A stretch of DNA of 56,302 bases from an uncultured Roseovarius sp. (GCF_947259555.1 NZ_CAMYMD010000086.1:1-56302), one strand, 5' to 3'. Counted from the first letter of the stretch, positions 7,241 to 18,500 are shown. Notes: generated from the sequence alone by a model not told the origin. A program made the numbers and translations.

Positions 7241-9883
7241 ATGGAGCTGTTTTTCCTTCTTCTTCTCATCGTGATCATGGCGACCGCGCTCGGCTCGGGC
7301 TATCCGGTGGCATTCGCGTTGCCCGGATCGGCGATCATCACGATCCTGCTGGCCGCAGGCGCGGGCTATCTTTTCGGGGGCGGCGTTGACGCGTATTTCG
7401 AATCCGGCGGCCCCTCACAATGGCTGAGCGCCGGAGTGACCAACCTGCGCGGCGTCTACTGGGAGCCTGAGAGGGATACTCTCATCGCGATCCCTCTGTT
7501 CATTTTCATGGGCATCATGCTGCAACGCTCGAAGATTGCCGAGGATCTGCTGGTCACCATGGCGCAGCTCTTTGGCCCGGTGCCGGGGGGTCTGGGCATT
7601 TCGGTCGTCGTCGTGGGCGCGCTCCTGGCCGCCACGACCGGGATCGTCGGGGCCACCGTGGTCGCGATGGGCCTCATTTCGCTGCCGGCGATGATGCGCA
7701 ACGGTTACTCCAATTCGCTCTCCACCGGCATCATCGCATCGTCGGGCACTCTGGGTCAGATCATCCCGCCGTCGATTGTGCTGATCATTCTCGCCGACCA
7801 ATTGGCCTCGGCGGTGGATCAGGCCGGTCAGGCACGTCAGGAACTCTACAAGGAAGTCACCGGCGAGTTGATAATGCCGTCGGAATACGCGGTGAGCTCG
7901 ACCAGCGCGGGTGACATGTTCCTCGGTGCGCTGGTGCCGGGGCTGGTGCTTGTCGGCCTCTACATCCTGTTCATCCTGACAGTCGCGATCCTGCGCCCAC
8001 GTCTTGCGCCCGCCGTGAAACACGAAGGCAGTTTCGACCTCAGATTTCTGGCAAAGGTGCTGCTTGCGATGGTGCCGCCCCTCGCGCTTATCATGATGGT
8101 GCTCGGCTCTATCATCGGGGGGATCGCCACGGTCAATCAGGCCGGTGCCATCGGTGCCGTCGGCGCGCTTGTCATGGCCGGCTACCGGCTGCATCCCGGA
8201 GGCAAACTGCGGTTTGTGCCGGCGATCATGGCTCTGGCCGGGCTCGGGCTGATCGCCTTCGTGCTGTCGAATTATGATACCAACGTCCAGAACATCCAGA
8301 GCGCGGAGGATGCGCTTGGCGTCAATCTGGCCATCGTTGGCGTCGTCACCATCGTCATCGCCATCGTCTGGAGCGGATATCGCGCCTATGTCAACGATAA
8401 TGCCCTGACCGGGGTGATGCTGGAAACAGCCAAGACAACGTCGCTCGTGTTCATCATTCTTCTCGGGGCCGCGATGCTGACGGCCGCGTTCCGGGCGTTT
8501 GGCGGCGAGGAACTGGTCAAGCATTTCCTCGAAGGCTTGCCCGGCGGGTTCTGGATCAAATTCGCCATCGTAATGCTGGTGATCTTTGTTCTGGGGTTCT
8601 TTCTCGATTTCATCGAGATCGCCGTCGTCGTCGTGCCTATCGTCGCTCCCATCCTTTTGGCTGATCCCGAGGCGAACGTCACGGCGGTCTGGCTGGGTGT
8701 GATGATCGGCCTCAACATCCAGACATCGTTCCTGACACCGCCTTTCGGGTTTGCCCTGTTCTATCTGCGGGGGGTGGCCTCCAAGGCGGTCAAGACGATC
8801 CAGATTTACATCGGCGTGCTGCCGTTCATCGCCTTGCAACTCCTCGCGCTTGTCATTGTCGCATCATATCCACCCTTGGTGAATTACCTGCCGATGCGTA
8901 GCTCTCTGACCGCAGAAACCGCGCCGCCGCCGATCAATCCGGCACTGCAATATTGCGTCGAAAATTATGTCGCGCAGGAATTTGAGCGCAACAGTGACAC
9001 GATCAGAGACGCCATCGACAGGGCGGATGCCCTCGACCTGTCTTACCTGCCGGATGATCCGCGCGATGATTTCAGGGACAGCGTGGCGAAAGCACGCGAG
9101 GCCTTCCCGATGATTGCAGAGATCGAGGAGATCAAGCGGCAACTCGAGGAGCAAGCGGTCGCGTATCGCCCTCAGCACACGATTGTCCGCGCATTGCAAC
9201 GTGATGCACGCCGGATCGAGACCGAACTGGAAGACTTGCGCGTGCAGGTCGACCGTGGCTATGGCGATACCGCGGCGCTGCAGGCGCGGGTCGACACCAT
9301 GGAAGCGGAACGCCAGGCTCTGCTCGACCGCGTCCCTGAAAACTGGAAAGAGGCGGAAACGGCCTATGGACGTATCACCGCCGCCGACCGGCGCGCGCGC
9401 GGACTGTATCGCCGCACAGTGGATCAGGCGTATGAGCCCGTCGAAGAGTTGATGGGCGTGATCTCGGCCGCGGATAGACTCGCGGCCCTCGAAGGGCAGA
9501 TCGCTGCGCTCGCGGCGGATGCCCCGGACATGGACCGCGAGACCGCCGATGAACGCTTCAAAGAGGTCGAGCGCGCGCTCGGCGATGTCGCCGGTGCAAA
9601 CGATATCCGTGGGCTGCTTTCGGATGCGCGCCGCGAGATCGACGACCGGTCGCCCGACCCCGAGCGCGCAGCCGAGTATATCGCCGAAGCGCAGGATCTC
9701 TTTGAGACCGAGGTCGCATGGCGGACCCGGGCGAAAGAGGACCTGCTTCCCGAATTGAAGGCATACGAGGCGGCGATCAGCGGAACCATCGGTTTGCGCC
9801 AACAGCCGAGATTGCCCCGTGAACAGGCGCTGTTCGTGGCCTCCTGCAACGCCGAACACCGGGATATCTCTTTGAATTTCTAG
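7241..9883 (+). CDS. dctM: TRAP transporter large permease (DctM type) with C-terminal coiled-coil extension
   Basis: 880 residues, where DctM proteins usually have about 430. Residues 1 to about 545 are polytopic and carry the family landmarks (SGYPVAFALPGSA, SSGTLGQIIPPSIVLIILAD, GFFLDFIEIAVVVVPI, TPPFGFALFYLRG), with a long insertion in mid-protein. After the last helix (about residue 545) the chain becomes soluble, charged and strongly helical (IEEIKRQLEEQAVAY, LEDLRVQVDRGYGD) to the end. The topology places this tail on one side of the membrane as a coiled-coil domain with no function known to me. It ends with a short segment containing one Cys (FVASCNAEH). It is the last gene of the TRAP operon. 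Confidence 0.9.
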   Translation: MELFFLLLLIVIMATALGSGYPVAFALPGSAIITILLAAGAGYLFGGGVDAYFESGGPSQWLSAGVTNLRGVYWEPERDTLIAIPLFIFMGIMLQRSKIAEDLLVTMAQLFGPVPGGLGISVVVVGALLAATTGIVGATVVAMGLISLPAMMRNGYSNSLSTGIIASSGTLGQIIPPSIVLIILADQLASAVDQAGQARQELYKEVTGELIMPSEYAVSSTSAGDMFLGALVPGLVLVGLYILFILTVAILRPRLAPAVKHEGSFDLRFLAKVLLAMVPPLALIMMVLGSIIGGIATVNQAGAIGAVGALVMAGYRLHPGGKLRFVPAIMALAGLGLIAFVLSNYDTNVQNIQSAEDALGVNLAIVGVVTIVIAIVWSGYRAYVNDNALTGVMLETAKTTSLVFIILLGAAMLTAAFRAFGGEELVKHFLEGLPGGFWIKFAIVMLVIFVLGFFLDFIEIAVVVVPIVAPILLADPEANVTAVWLGVMIGLNIQTSFLTPPFGFALFYLRGVASKAVKTIQIYIGVLPFIALQLLALVIVASYPPLVNYLPMRSSLTAETAPPPINPALQYCVENYVAQEFERNSDTIRDAIDRADALDLSYLPDDPRDDFRDSVAKAREAFPMIAEIEEIKRQLEEQAVAYRPQHTIVRALQRDARRIETELEDLRVQVDRGYGDTAALQARVDTMEAERQALLDRVPENWKEAETAYGRITAADRRARGLYRRTVDQAYEPVEELMGVISAADRLAALEGQIAALAADAPDMDRETADERFKEVERALGDVAGANDIRGLLSDARREIDDRSPDPERAAEYIAEAQDLFETEVAWRTRAKEDLLPELKAYEAAISGTIGLRQQPRLPREQALFVASCNAEHRDISLNF

Positions 9884-10036
9884 GTCTGCGCAGACGCAAG
9901 GCGCTGGAGCGTCCGGCACCCGGAAGCGATCAAAGGGGCTAAGGTGGTGTTATCTCTGGCATGACCTTGGTCCCGCAGGAGTGCCAATCGGCATCAAAAC
10001 GGGCCCTTGCCGTGCGTTGCGGCCGCCAGCCGTGGC

Positions 10037-10822
10037 TCACTGCTCCCCGGCCTCGCAGATCAATTTGTAGAGGTGCCAGGTTGCATGCCCCAACAAGGGC
10101 AGCACGACAAACAGGCCAAGAAATGCCGGCAACATCGCAAGAAATACCAGCACCGCGATCAGCGCGGCCCAGATCAGCATCGGCACCGGATTTTGCGTCA
10201 CAACTTGCAGGCTGGTAAGCATGGCGGTCACAAAATCCACCTCCCGGTCAAGAAGGAGCGGCAGCGCCACGACAGTCAAACTATAGAGCAAAAGCGCAAA
10301 GACCGCGCCCACCCCCGTGCCGACCGCCAGCATGCTCAAGCCCTCGGAGGTGAAGTACACCTCAAACGACGACGAAACGTTGGTCATCGTCGACAGACCC
10401 AGAAACAGGGCAAAGATCATGTGAGCCAGAAAGAACCAGAACAGGAACACCATGATGATGATCGCGCAAATCGAGGGCAGTTGCCGACGCCGCTGATGCG
10501 CGATCACCCCAAAAATCTCGGACGCAACCAGCGCACGCCTCTCACTCAGGCGGTGGCTCACTTCGTAAAAACCGACCGCTGCAAACGGCCCGATCAGCGG
10601 AAAGCCAACAGCGGCGAAGATCAGCCAGTAGCTCTTGCCGGTGGCAATCGTCACAGCCGTCATGATCAGCCCAATCACGACATAGACGCCCGCAAAGACA
10701 ACCGCGTAGCCGGGTGCTTGACGCATATCGGCCCAGCCACGGCGCAACGCCTCGCTCAGCATGTCGAGGCGCACATCCCCCATCTCGGGCAGCCCAAGCG
10801 GCTTGGTCTCTTGATGCGGCAT
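10037..10822 (-). CDS. DUF2189 family membrane protein
   Basis: 261 residues with about six hydrophobic segments (for example YAVVFAGVYVVIGLIMTAV near 38-58, LPSICAIIIMVFLFWFFLAHM near 120-140, MLPAFLGLFVVLPLLGHATW near the end). The pattern, starting with a short soluble N-terminus (LRRGWADMRQAPG), matches the DUF2189 family of integral membrane proteins of unknown function. It lies 160 bases downstream of lpdA on the same strand, behind a terminator, so it is probably transcribed alone. It converges with the TRAP operon. Confidence 0.8.
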   Translation of the reverse strand: MPHQETKPLGLPEMGDVRLDMLSEALRRGWADMRQAPGYAVVFAGVYVVIGLIMTAVTIATGKSYWLIFAAVGFPLIGPFAAVGFYEVSHRLSERRALVASEIFGVIAHQRRRQLPSICAIIIMVFLFWFFLAHMIFALFLGLSTMTNVSSSFEVYFTSEGLSMLAVGTGVGAVFALLLYSLTVVALPLLLDREVDFVTAMLTSLQVVTQNPVPMLIWAALIAVLVFLAMLPAFLGLFVVLPLLGHATWHLYKLICEAGEQ

Positions 10823-10922
10823 TCCCGGCCCTCCCCGTTCGGCCCGAGGTTAGCCAAGCTGATGCCCCGCGCAAAGATCTAACTCAAACTCAGCTTACGC
10901 TCTGTGCCATTGCAAACGGAAA

Positions 10923-10956
10923 ACGGGCGCGCCCGCCACCTGGCACGCGCGCCCGT
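10923..10956 (-). terminator. Rho-independent terminator of lpdA
   Basis: Read on the minus strand, a perfect 10-bp stem ACGGGCGCGC/GCGCGCCCGT with a 14-base loop is followed by TTTTCCGTTT. It lies 27 bases past the lpdA stop codon. Confidence 0.8.
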
Positions 10957-10982
10957 AGACAGCGGTTTTACCGCGACCCGGC

Positions 10983-12377
10983 TCAGATGTGGATCACCCG
11001 ATCATAAGCATCAAGGACGCTCTCGTGCATCATCTCGCTGAGCGTGGGATGCGGGAAAACGGCGTGCATCAGGTCTTCCTCGGTGGTCTCCAACTGACGA
11101 CCAACCACGTAACCCTGGATAAGCTCGGTCACTTCGGCCCCGATCATATGCGCCCCCAAAAGCTCGCCGGTCTTTTCGTCAAAGATCGTCTTGATCAGGC
11201 CCTCGGCCTCGCCCATGGCGATCGCCTTGCCGTTGCCGATAAACGGGAAACGGCCGACCTTGATCTTGTGGCCCTTGTCCTTGGCCTGTGCCTCGGTCAG
11301 ACCCACACTGGCGACCTGCGGATGGCAATAGGTGCAGCCCGCGATGCTGTCGGGATCGACCGCATGCGGATGCCCGCCCGCGATCAGCTCAGCGACCATC
11401 ACGCCTTCATGGCTGGCCTTGTGCGCCAGCCAAGGCCCGTTGGTGGCATCCCCGATCACAAAAAGCCCCTCGACACCGCTGCGGCAGAATTCATCGGTCA
11501 CGACAAAAGATTTCTCGATCTTCGCGCCCAGCTTTTCCAGCCCCAGACCTTCGGTATTGGCGACGATGCCGACGGCGGAAATCACTGAGTCGAACTCGTG
11601 TTTCTCGACCTTGCCACCCACTTCGATATGCGCGGTCACCTTGTCCTTGGCGCGGTCCAGCTGCTTGACCATCGCCTTGACCTTGATCTTCATCTTCTGC
11701 TTTTCAAAGGATTTCTTGGCGAAGGCGGAAATCTCGGCATCCTCGACGGGCAGAATGCGGTCCATCACCTCGACCACGGTCGTGTCAGCCCCGAGCGTGT
11801 TGTAGAAGCTGGCGAATTCGATGCCGATGGCACCCGAGCCGATGACCAGCAATTTTTTGGGCATATGCGGCGGCACCAGTGCATGTTTGTAGGTCCAGAC
11901 GCGTTCGCCGTCGGCCTCCAGACCCGGCAATTCGCGTGCCCGTGCGCCAGTGGCAAGCACGATGTTTTTCGCGGTCAATTCCTCGGTGCCCTTGTCGGTC
12001 TTGACGCTCACCTTGCCCTTGGCGGGCAGCGTCGCCTCGCCCATCACCACCGTGATCTTGTTCTTCTTCATCAGATGCGCCACGCCGCCGCTGAGTTGCT
12101 TGGCCACCCCGCGCGAGCGTTTCACCACCGCGTCGAGATCATAGCCGATGCCGGTCGCGCTCAGCCCGAATTCCTTGGCCCGGTGCATCAGGTGGAACAC
12201 TTCGGACGAGCGCAGCATCGCCTTGGTCGGTATGCACCCCCAGTTGAGGCAGATGCCGCCCATATGCTCACGCTCGACAATGGCCACCTTGAGGCCCAGT
12301 TGCGCGCCCCGGATCGCGGCGACATAGCCGCCCGGCCCTGCCCCGATCACGATCATGTCATAGCTGTTCGTCGCCAT
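10983..12377 (-). CDS. lpdA: Dihydrolipoyl dehydrogenase (E3)
   Basis: 464 residues from the chosen ATG at 12377, which has GGAGGG five bases upstream; an in-frame TTG at 12395 is less likely. This flavoprotein disulfide reductase reoxidises lipoyl groups of the 2-oxoacid dehydrogenase complexes with NAD+. Seen: FAD-binding GAGPGGYVAAIRGAQLG at the N-terminus, the redox disulfide GGICLNWGCIPTKA, the NAD-binding GSGAIGIEFASFYNTLGA, and the C-terminal interface HPTLSEMMHESVLDA with the catalytic His-Glu region. The E1/E2 genes are not beside it in this window. The downstream terminator isolates it from the DUF2189 gene. Confidence 0.97.
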   Translation of the reverse strand: MATNSYDMIVIGAGPGGYVAAIRGAQLGLKVAIVEREHMGGICLNWGCIPTKAMLRSSEVFHLMHRAKEFGLSATGIGYDLDAVVKRSRGVAKQLSGGVAHLMKKNKITVVMGEATLPAKGKVSVKTDKGTEELTAKNIVLATGARARELPGLEADGERVWTYKHALVPPHMPKKLLVIGSGAIGIEFASFYNTLGADTTVVEVMDRILPVEDAEISAFAKKSFEKQKMKIKVKAMVKQLDRAKDKVTAHIEVGGKVEKHEFDSVISAVGIVANTEGLGLEKLGAKIEKSFVVTDEFCRSGVEGLFVIGDATNGPWLAHKASHEGVMVAELIAGGHPHAVDPDSIAGCTYCHPQVASVGLTEAQAKDKGHKIKVGRFPFIGNGKAIAMGEAEGLIKTIFDEKTGELLGAHMIGAEVTELIQGYVVGRQLETTEEDLMHAVFPHPTLSEMMHESVLDAYDRVIHI

Positions 12378-12496
12378 CTGGCCCTCCGCTTTCAATTTAG
12401 TTTGGTGTTAAACTATTTTCCTGACGATCACAACGCAGCATGCCCCCCGGTTGCGCAAACAACCGACAGGCAGGTGTGGTCTTGCACCAATACGGA

Positions 12497-13075
12497 TCAG
12501 GCGGCGGCCATCAGTTGCCTGAGTGTGGCCGCGTAGCCACCCTCGGCCTCATAGGCACGCTCCAAGGCGGTCGAGGGACGCTCCAGCGCGGCATTGCGAT
12601 AGGGGAAGCGGCCAAACTGCCTGATGACCTCGCGATGCGCGCGCGCGTGGGTCATGTTGTCAGGCCCGTGTTCGGGCATGCGCTCACACAACAGACGTAC
12701 GCAGCGCTCCTGATCGCAGAGATTCTCCGAATGCATCAGCGGCAGATAAAAGAACTGTCTTGCGGGTTCGTCAATCTTGAGATCCCAGCCACGGTTGATC
12801 GCCACCTTGGCCGCCGCAAGCGCAGGTTTGTCCGTGGCGAATGCCAGACTCTCCCCCCGAAACATATTGCGCGGAAATTGATCGCAGAGAATGATATAAG
12901 CCAGCGTGCCGCTCGGATAGGTCAGCCAGAGGCCGTAGGCCCCTTGGCGGACGTTCTCCCATGCCGTGCCGAAACGCTCCCGAACCTTGGCATCCAGCGC
13001 GTCAGACGCCTTGTACCATCCGTCCGGTCCGACCTCATCGAGCCAGAACCGCAACACATCATCGGGTAAGACCAT
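12497..13075 (-). CDS. DUF924 family protein
   Basis: 192 residues, soluble and largely helical. It opens with the DUF924 signature DDVLRFWLDE, and continues with the conserved ILCDQFPRNMFRG and the C-terminal HREVIRQFGRFPYRNAALER. The fold is tetratricopeptide-like and no biochemical role is known to me. It is transcribed leftward, about 120 bases ahead of lpdA. The start has only a weak ribosome binding site (GAGTTCCC region upstream), so a slightly different start is possible. Confidence 0.88.
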   Translation of the reverse strand: MVLPDDVLRFWLDEVGPDGWYKASDALDAKVRERFGTAWENVRQGAYGLWLTYPSGTLAYIILCDQFPRNMFRGESLAFATDKPALAAAKVAINRGWDLKIDEPARQFFYLPLMHSENLCDQERCVRLLCERMPEHGPDNMTHARAHREVIRQFGRFPYRNAALERPSTALERAYEAEGGYAATLRQLMAAA

Positions 13076-13176
13076 AGGGAACTCCTCATTTGCCTATGAT
13101 GTTTTCTTGACGTTAACGGGATTTAACGCCCTCTTCACAGTAACATATTCCTACAAAGGGAAATATTGTTAATATT

Positions 13177-14430
13177 TCAATCCTCTTTCGCCTCTTGGGC
13201 TGTCTCGATGGCGTATTCTTGCGCAAATTCCACTGCCATCGGTGAAGATGAGGGCAGAACCGGCGCATAACTGTCGGTCTGTTGAATGGTCGGTGCTGCG
13301 CGCTGCGTCATCCGGTAGACCGCATAGGCGACCATCGCGAACATCAGAAGCGCGATATAGAGAAAGTAGCCTCCCGGCCCCATTGCACCCATCATCCAGC
13401 CCACCATGAGCGGTCCGGCAATCGCGCCCAGCCCGTTGATGAAGACCATCCCGCCGGCCGCCGCGGCCATGTCGTCATGATCGAGAAAGTCATTGGTATA
13501 GGCAATAAGCAGCGAATAGAGCGGATTGGACGAGCCGCCCACAATGAATGCAGCCAAGAGCAGAAACCAGAAATTGTCGCCCAGCAACATGCCGACAAGG
13601 CCCCCGATCCCCGTCACGAGCGACACAGCGGCGATAAGCTTGCGCCGGTCCATCCGGTCCGACAGCCAGCCGAGCGGATATTGCGCCACCACCGCCGCGA
13701 CATAAAAGGACGCAACAAAGGTCGAGATTTGCCCCACGCTCAGCCCCGCTTCGGACCCGTATACCGCCGCCATGCCGAATTGCGCAGCAAAGACGCCACC
13801 GGTCAGCAGCATGCCAACGCAGCCCAGAGGCGAGATTTTCATGATCTGCCGCAGCGTGAGCGGTTTGGTTGTATCGAATGCCGGGGTCGGGCTGACCGAC
13901 AACAGGATGGGCGCGAAAGCCAGCGACACCAGGACCGACGGAATGACAAACAGAACATAGCCGCTCGGATCGGCGAGCACCATCATCGCCTGTGCCGATA
14001 CGATACCGACCATTTGCACCATCATGTAGAGCGACAGCGCCTTGCCCCGCGTCTCATTGGTGGCCGAGTTGTTGAGCCAGCTTTCCGCCGTGACGTAGAC
14101 GCCCGAAAAACAGAACCCGATCAGGACACGACCGAGGGACCAGGCCCAGGGCTCTGTCACCGTCGGGTAAAGGATCAAGACCGCCGAGATCATCGAGCCC
14201 AGCGCGGCAAACACCCGCACATGCCCCACCCGGCGGATCATTTCGGGTGCCATCCTCGAGCCAAACAGGAAGCCAAGGAAATAAGACGACATCACGACCG
14301 ACATTTCGAGCGTCGAAAAGCCTTCGAGCGCACCACGAATACCCAAAAGCGTACCCTGCATGCCATTGCCGACCTGCAAGAGCATCATGCCCAAAAGCAG
14401 AGCCCAGGCTCCAGACAATACCTGAAACAT
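13177..14430 (-). CDS. MFS transporter (YcaD-like)
   Basis: 417 residues with twelve hydrophobic segments. MFS motif A is partly visible between helices 2 and 3 (GSRMAPEMIRRVGHVR), and the second-half copy GWLSDRMDRRKLI is clear. The first helices (MLLQVGNGMQGTLLGIRG) and the AESWLNNSATNETRGKALSLYM segment match the YcaD-like group of predicted efflux or sugar/amino-acid transporters. The C-terminal 45 residues are soluble and acidic. It follows queA on the same strand after 68 bases. Substrate unknown. Confidence 0.9.
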   Translation of the reverse strand: MFQVLSGAWALLLGMMLLQVGNGMQGTLLGIRGALEGFSTLEMSVVMSSYFLGFLFGSRMAPEMIRRVGHVRVFAALGSMISAVLILYPTVTEPWAWSLGRVLIGFCFSGVYVTAESWLNNSATNETRGKALSLYMMVQMVGIVSAQAMMVLADPSGYVLFVIPSVLVSLAFAPILLSVSPTPAFDTTKPLTLRQIMKISPLGCVGMLLTGGVFAAQFGMAAVYGSEAGLSVGQISTFVASFYVAAVVAQYPLGWLSDRMDRRKLIAAVSLVTGIGGLVGMLLGDNFWFLLLAAFIVGGSSNPLYSLLIAYTNDFLDHDDMAAAAGGMVFINGLGAIAGPLMVGWMMGAMGPGGYFLYIALLMFAMVAYAVYRMTQRAAPTIQQTDSYAPVLPSSSPMAVEFAQEYAIETAQEAKED

Positions 14431-14498
14431 CGTGTTACTCCATCAACCCGCCTCCAACCTCGCAAGCGGGTGGACCGCGCGTCTACGCCAATCGCGAC

Positions 14499-15587
14499 TC
14501 AACCTGTCGCGCCCTCACTTCGCCTGTCAGGCTTTTGCGCAGGTATCAACAGTGAAGCGTCGCCATAGGAAAAGAACCGGTATCGTCTTGCGACGGCGTG
14601 TGCGTAGATCGTCTTGACTCGGTCTTGCCCCATGAGGGCCGCCACCAACATCATCAGGGTCGATTTTGGCAGGTGGAAGTTGGTCATCAGCGCATCGGTC
14701 ACACGAAACTCGAAACCGGGATAGATGAAGATATCGGTGTCGCCCTCCCACGGCGCGATCTCGCCGGTGGCCCGCGCCGCCGTCTCGATCAGGCGCAGCG
14801 CGGTCGTACCCACCGGGATGATCCGCCCACCCGCAGCCCGCGTCTCGGCGATTTCAGCGGCAGCCTGCGCGCTGACCTCGCCCCATTCGGCATGCATCTT
14901 GTGGCTGGTGACGTCCTCAACCTTGACCGGCAGGAATGTGCCTGCGCCGACATGCAAGGTGACATGCGTAAACGTCACGCCCATCCGAGCCAGTCCGCCC
15001 AGCAACGCCTCGTCAAAATGCAGGGACGCCGTGGGCGCCGCGACCGCCCCGGCGGCACGCGCCCATACCGTTTGGTAATCCTCACGGTCCTGCGCATCCG
15101 CCGGCCGCTTGGCCGCGATATAGGGCGGCAGGGGCATCGCGCCCGCCGCATCGAGCGCGGTATCGAAATCCTCGCCGCCAAGGTTGAATCGCAGCCGCCC
15201 CTGCCCCGCATCCTTGGCCTCGAGCACGGCTGACAGCGCCTCGGAAAAGACGATCTCTTCGCCTGCGTTCACCTTCTTGAGCGGCTTGATCAGCGCCGAC
15301 CAGCTACCATCCGCCCCCGGCTCCAACAGCGTCACCTCGATCTTCGCGGCGGTGGCGCCCTGCGCGCCCACCCGGTGCCGCGTGCCGGTCAAGCGTGCGG
15401 GTATCACCCTCGTATCGTTAAGCACCAACCGGTCCCCGGGGCGCAGCCATTGCCCCAGGTCCGCAACGCTGGCGTCATGAATTGCCTGATCCACGGCCAC
15501 CAACAGCCGGGCACTGCTGCGCGGTCGCGCCGGCCGCGTGGCGATCAGCGCCTCGGGCAGGTCGAAATCGAAATCCGAAAGCTTCAT
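14499..15587 (-). CDS. queA: S-adenosylmethionine:tRNA ribosyltransferase-isomerase QueA
   Basis: 362 residues. QueA transfers the ribosyl part of SAM to preQ1-modified tRNA, giving epoxyqueuosine at the wobble position of GUN-anticodon tRNAs. Family marks: N-terminal [29 protein letters not shown], the [10 protein letters not shown] core, [16 protein letters not shown], and the C-terminal [17 protein letters not shown] with the [10 protein letters not shown] end. Its ATG overlaps the stop of the upstream AsmA-like gene as ATGA (15584-15587), so the two are translationally coupled. Confidence 0.97.
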   Translation of the reverse strand: MKLSDFDFDLPEALIATRPARPRSSARLLVAVDQAIHDASVADLGQWLRPGDRLVLNDTRVIPARLTGTRHRVGAQGATAAKIEVTLLEPGADGSWSALIKPLKKVNAGEEIVFSEALSAVLEAKDAGQGRLRFNLGGEDFDTALDAAGAMPLPPYIAAKRPADAQDREDYQTVWARAAGAVAAPTASLHFDEALLGGLARMGVTFTHVTLHVGAGTFLPVKVEDVTSHKMHAEWGEVSAQAAAEIAETRAAGGRIIPVGTTALRLIETAARATGEIAPWEGDTDIFIYPGFEFRVTDALMTNFHLPKSTLMMLVAALMGQDRVKTIYAHAVARRYRFFSYGDASLLIPAQKPDRRSEGATG

Positions 15588-18500
15588 CTGTCCTGTCTTT
15601 GAAATCCAAGTGGTTCGTTCTCACGCCCCCGGTCCTCGGTCTGTCCCGAGCTGCCGGCCCGCCCGCCATCGACTGTCGGTGCAGGCCGCCGGAACAGCTC
15701 ACGCATGAACCCCGGGGCCAGCGCCGAAAGCGGATTGACCGACACCGCCGGGTCCGACGCAGACCCCTTCAGTGTATAATTGAACCCGATAAGCCCCTCG
15801 CCCCGTCGGGTAAAGGCCCCTCCGATGGCATTGAGCAAATAGACCGGCGAGACAACGCCCTGCATGTCCATCCGTCGATTTGCCATGGTATAATAGCCAT
15901 CCATCGAAATGCCGACCGAGGCCCCGACCGCGCTGCCCTCCAGCAGGACCAACCGTTGTGGCGTCAGGCGGAACCGTGCATCGACCCGACTGAAATGCAA
16001 ACCCTGACCATAAAACTGCTCCAACAGACCCACAACGCTGATCGTATTGAGAAGCGCCCCCAGGGCCGGGGCCTCCTTGACCCGCAAACTGTCGATGCCC
16101 AATACGCCGTCGTAACTCCCCGGCTTGGCCGCAGGCGTAAGCACCAGGTCCAGCGTGCCATTGCGTGCCTGCTGCAATAGCCCGGCCGAGGCCATCAGCC
16201 CGCCCGCATCGTCCGACTTGATTCGAAACGCACTGCGCCCGCCCTGCGGCACCACTTCACCGGTGATTGGCGTGATCCCGTTCAGGCGACCGGAAAAGCG
16301 GCCACGCGTGCCCTCTGCCGTGTTCAGATCGGCTCGGAAATCCGACAGCGCGATACCGTCCGATATCTGAAGCCGGTCAAGCCCCAATGCAACCGGCCCG
16401 CCGCCGCCCGCACCACCGCCTTCGCCGCCGAGCGACGTCTTGCGCAGATCGACCGTGCCACCTGTCACTTCGATGGCCGGGGCTACACCTGCCCCGCGCC
16501 CGATCAGCGCAACGGGCGCATCAAGCCAGTCACCGATCGCGACGCGCGAAAATTCAGCGCGATCAAGCCCGCCACCCGGATTGAGGCTCACCTGCCCTTG
16601 GGCAGTCAGCCCTGCGCCGGTCAGCGTCAGCGCGCTTATGTCGGGTGGTTGGCCCAGTGTTCCGGCCACATCCAGCCGCCCTGTCTGCCCCTCCGCCAAA
16701 CGCCAGCTGAGCTGCGGCAGGGCCAGGCCGACACCGGCCAGATCCGATTGCAGGGTAAAGCGGCCCGGCTGCCCCTTGGCGAAATTGACCTCAAGATCGG
16801 CCTGCCCCTGCCCTGTCAGGCTGCCGGGCGGAAGGGCGATCCCGAACTCATCGAGAAACCGTCCGGAAATCTCGACTTGTCCACGCACGCGGCTCTCACC
16901 TTGCGGGTTGCGCCCAATGGCCATGTCCCAACGGCCACGCACCGGCACCTCTCCGATCCGTGCCTCGCCGCCGATCTCGATATGACGGTTGCTGGCATCA
17001 ACGGCCAATCGCTCTGCCGACAGAACACGCCCCTTGACCAGCATGTCGCTGCGCACATCGCGCAAATCACCCGTGACCTCGAACGCCACTTCCTCGGGCG
17101 TCAGCCGATCCTTGAGCAGAAAATTCAGCTCGCCCTCCAGCCTGGCCTGCCCATCGGCGAGTCCGACGGGCTGCCCGGCCTTCTCCAGAAAGCGAAACGG
17201 GGGGGCATCCAGCAGCGCCAGCGCGGCGGGGACGGGACCTCGCGTTTTCAGGCGTGCACGCGCCGGGCTTTCCTTGATACGCACATCCGGTATGACAAAA
17301 CTGGTCCCCGAAACGTCAATAGCCCCGCCCTGCCCGGCATCGACATGGCCCTGATCCGCATAGATCGCAAAACGGTTGTCCCGAAGTGACGCATGTCCCG
17401 ACGCGGCCGTGATCGGCGGTACGTCACGCACATAGGTCGCCTCCAGATCATCAAAATCGAACCCCAGAAAGAAATCGGGCCGCATGTCCGGCCGCAGGCG
17501 CAGCGCCAGTTGAATGTTGCTCAAGTCTGCGCTGTGCACACTGCGCTCAAGCCATTTGCGCGTTTTGGGTTTGGCCGAGCGCGGCCAGAGCGCCAGAAGT
17601 CTCTCGGGGGCCAGCCCATCGATGCCGCCCTCAAGCGTCAAGTCCCAGCCATCGTTGCGTCCACGCGCCTCGCCACGAACCAAAAGATTGCGGCCTTGGT
17701 CGCTTAGGCTCAACTCTCCCAGCGTCACGATGAACGGTTCAAACTGCAGCCGCATGGCCATGGCCGCCGCCTCGAAGCGCAACGGCTCGGGATAGATCCC
17801 GGGCGGGTCAGCCACGATGTCGCTTATGCGGATCTGAGCCTGTAATTCACGCGGCCAGCCCGCCTCCATGCCGACCAGACGTGCTGTCCCCTCGGCGCGC
17901 GCCTGACCCCAAGCACTATCGACCGACAGCTCGGTAAAGCGGATTTCCTGCGCCTCTGGTTGATAAGTGAAATAGCTGCGCGCCGATTTGAACCGGATGG
18001 GCGCTGTGGCAGGCGTGGGTTGCAGCACCCCCGCACCAATCTGGAGCGTGGCATTGAGCGGCCCCAAAAGGCCGTCGTCATCAACCCCTGCCCGCAGCGC
18101 GCCCGAAATCGGCGCATCAAGCGCCCCGAGCCAAGCCAGCGCTGGCGATTGGCCAGCGATATCGCCCGATGGCATATCCTCAAACCTTACCCCGAACTCA
18201 GCCGCATTCTGCCCGATTTCGCCGGTATAATTCACCTCCAGCGTGGTGGCGTAGTCCCGTGCGCCCAAAAGCGCCACATCGCCGCGGAGGCGGATTTCGT
18301 CCCCTTCGCGGGCCAATTGCACCCGACCGCCATCCGCGCTCCACGCGCGGTCGGCACGCGCGTCCTCGTAGCGCAGGGTGAGGTTATCCGCCGTAACCAG
18401 ATCGAGAGCCGCGAACTGAGACCTCGCAAAGAACGCCTCAAGCTGCTCGGTAAAGGTCTGTGTGTCGTCGCCAGCATCTCCGTCCCCCTCGAGGATGATC

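Noticed and set aside
7415..8839. 474-codon open frame on the - strand
   Set aside because: Antisense to the DctM membrane region; extremely His/Asp/Arg-rich, no recognisable protein.
12378..12395. TTG start for lpdA six codons upstream
   Set aside because: The GGAGGG site lies inside that extension and is correctly spaced for ATG 12377.
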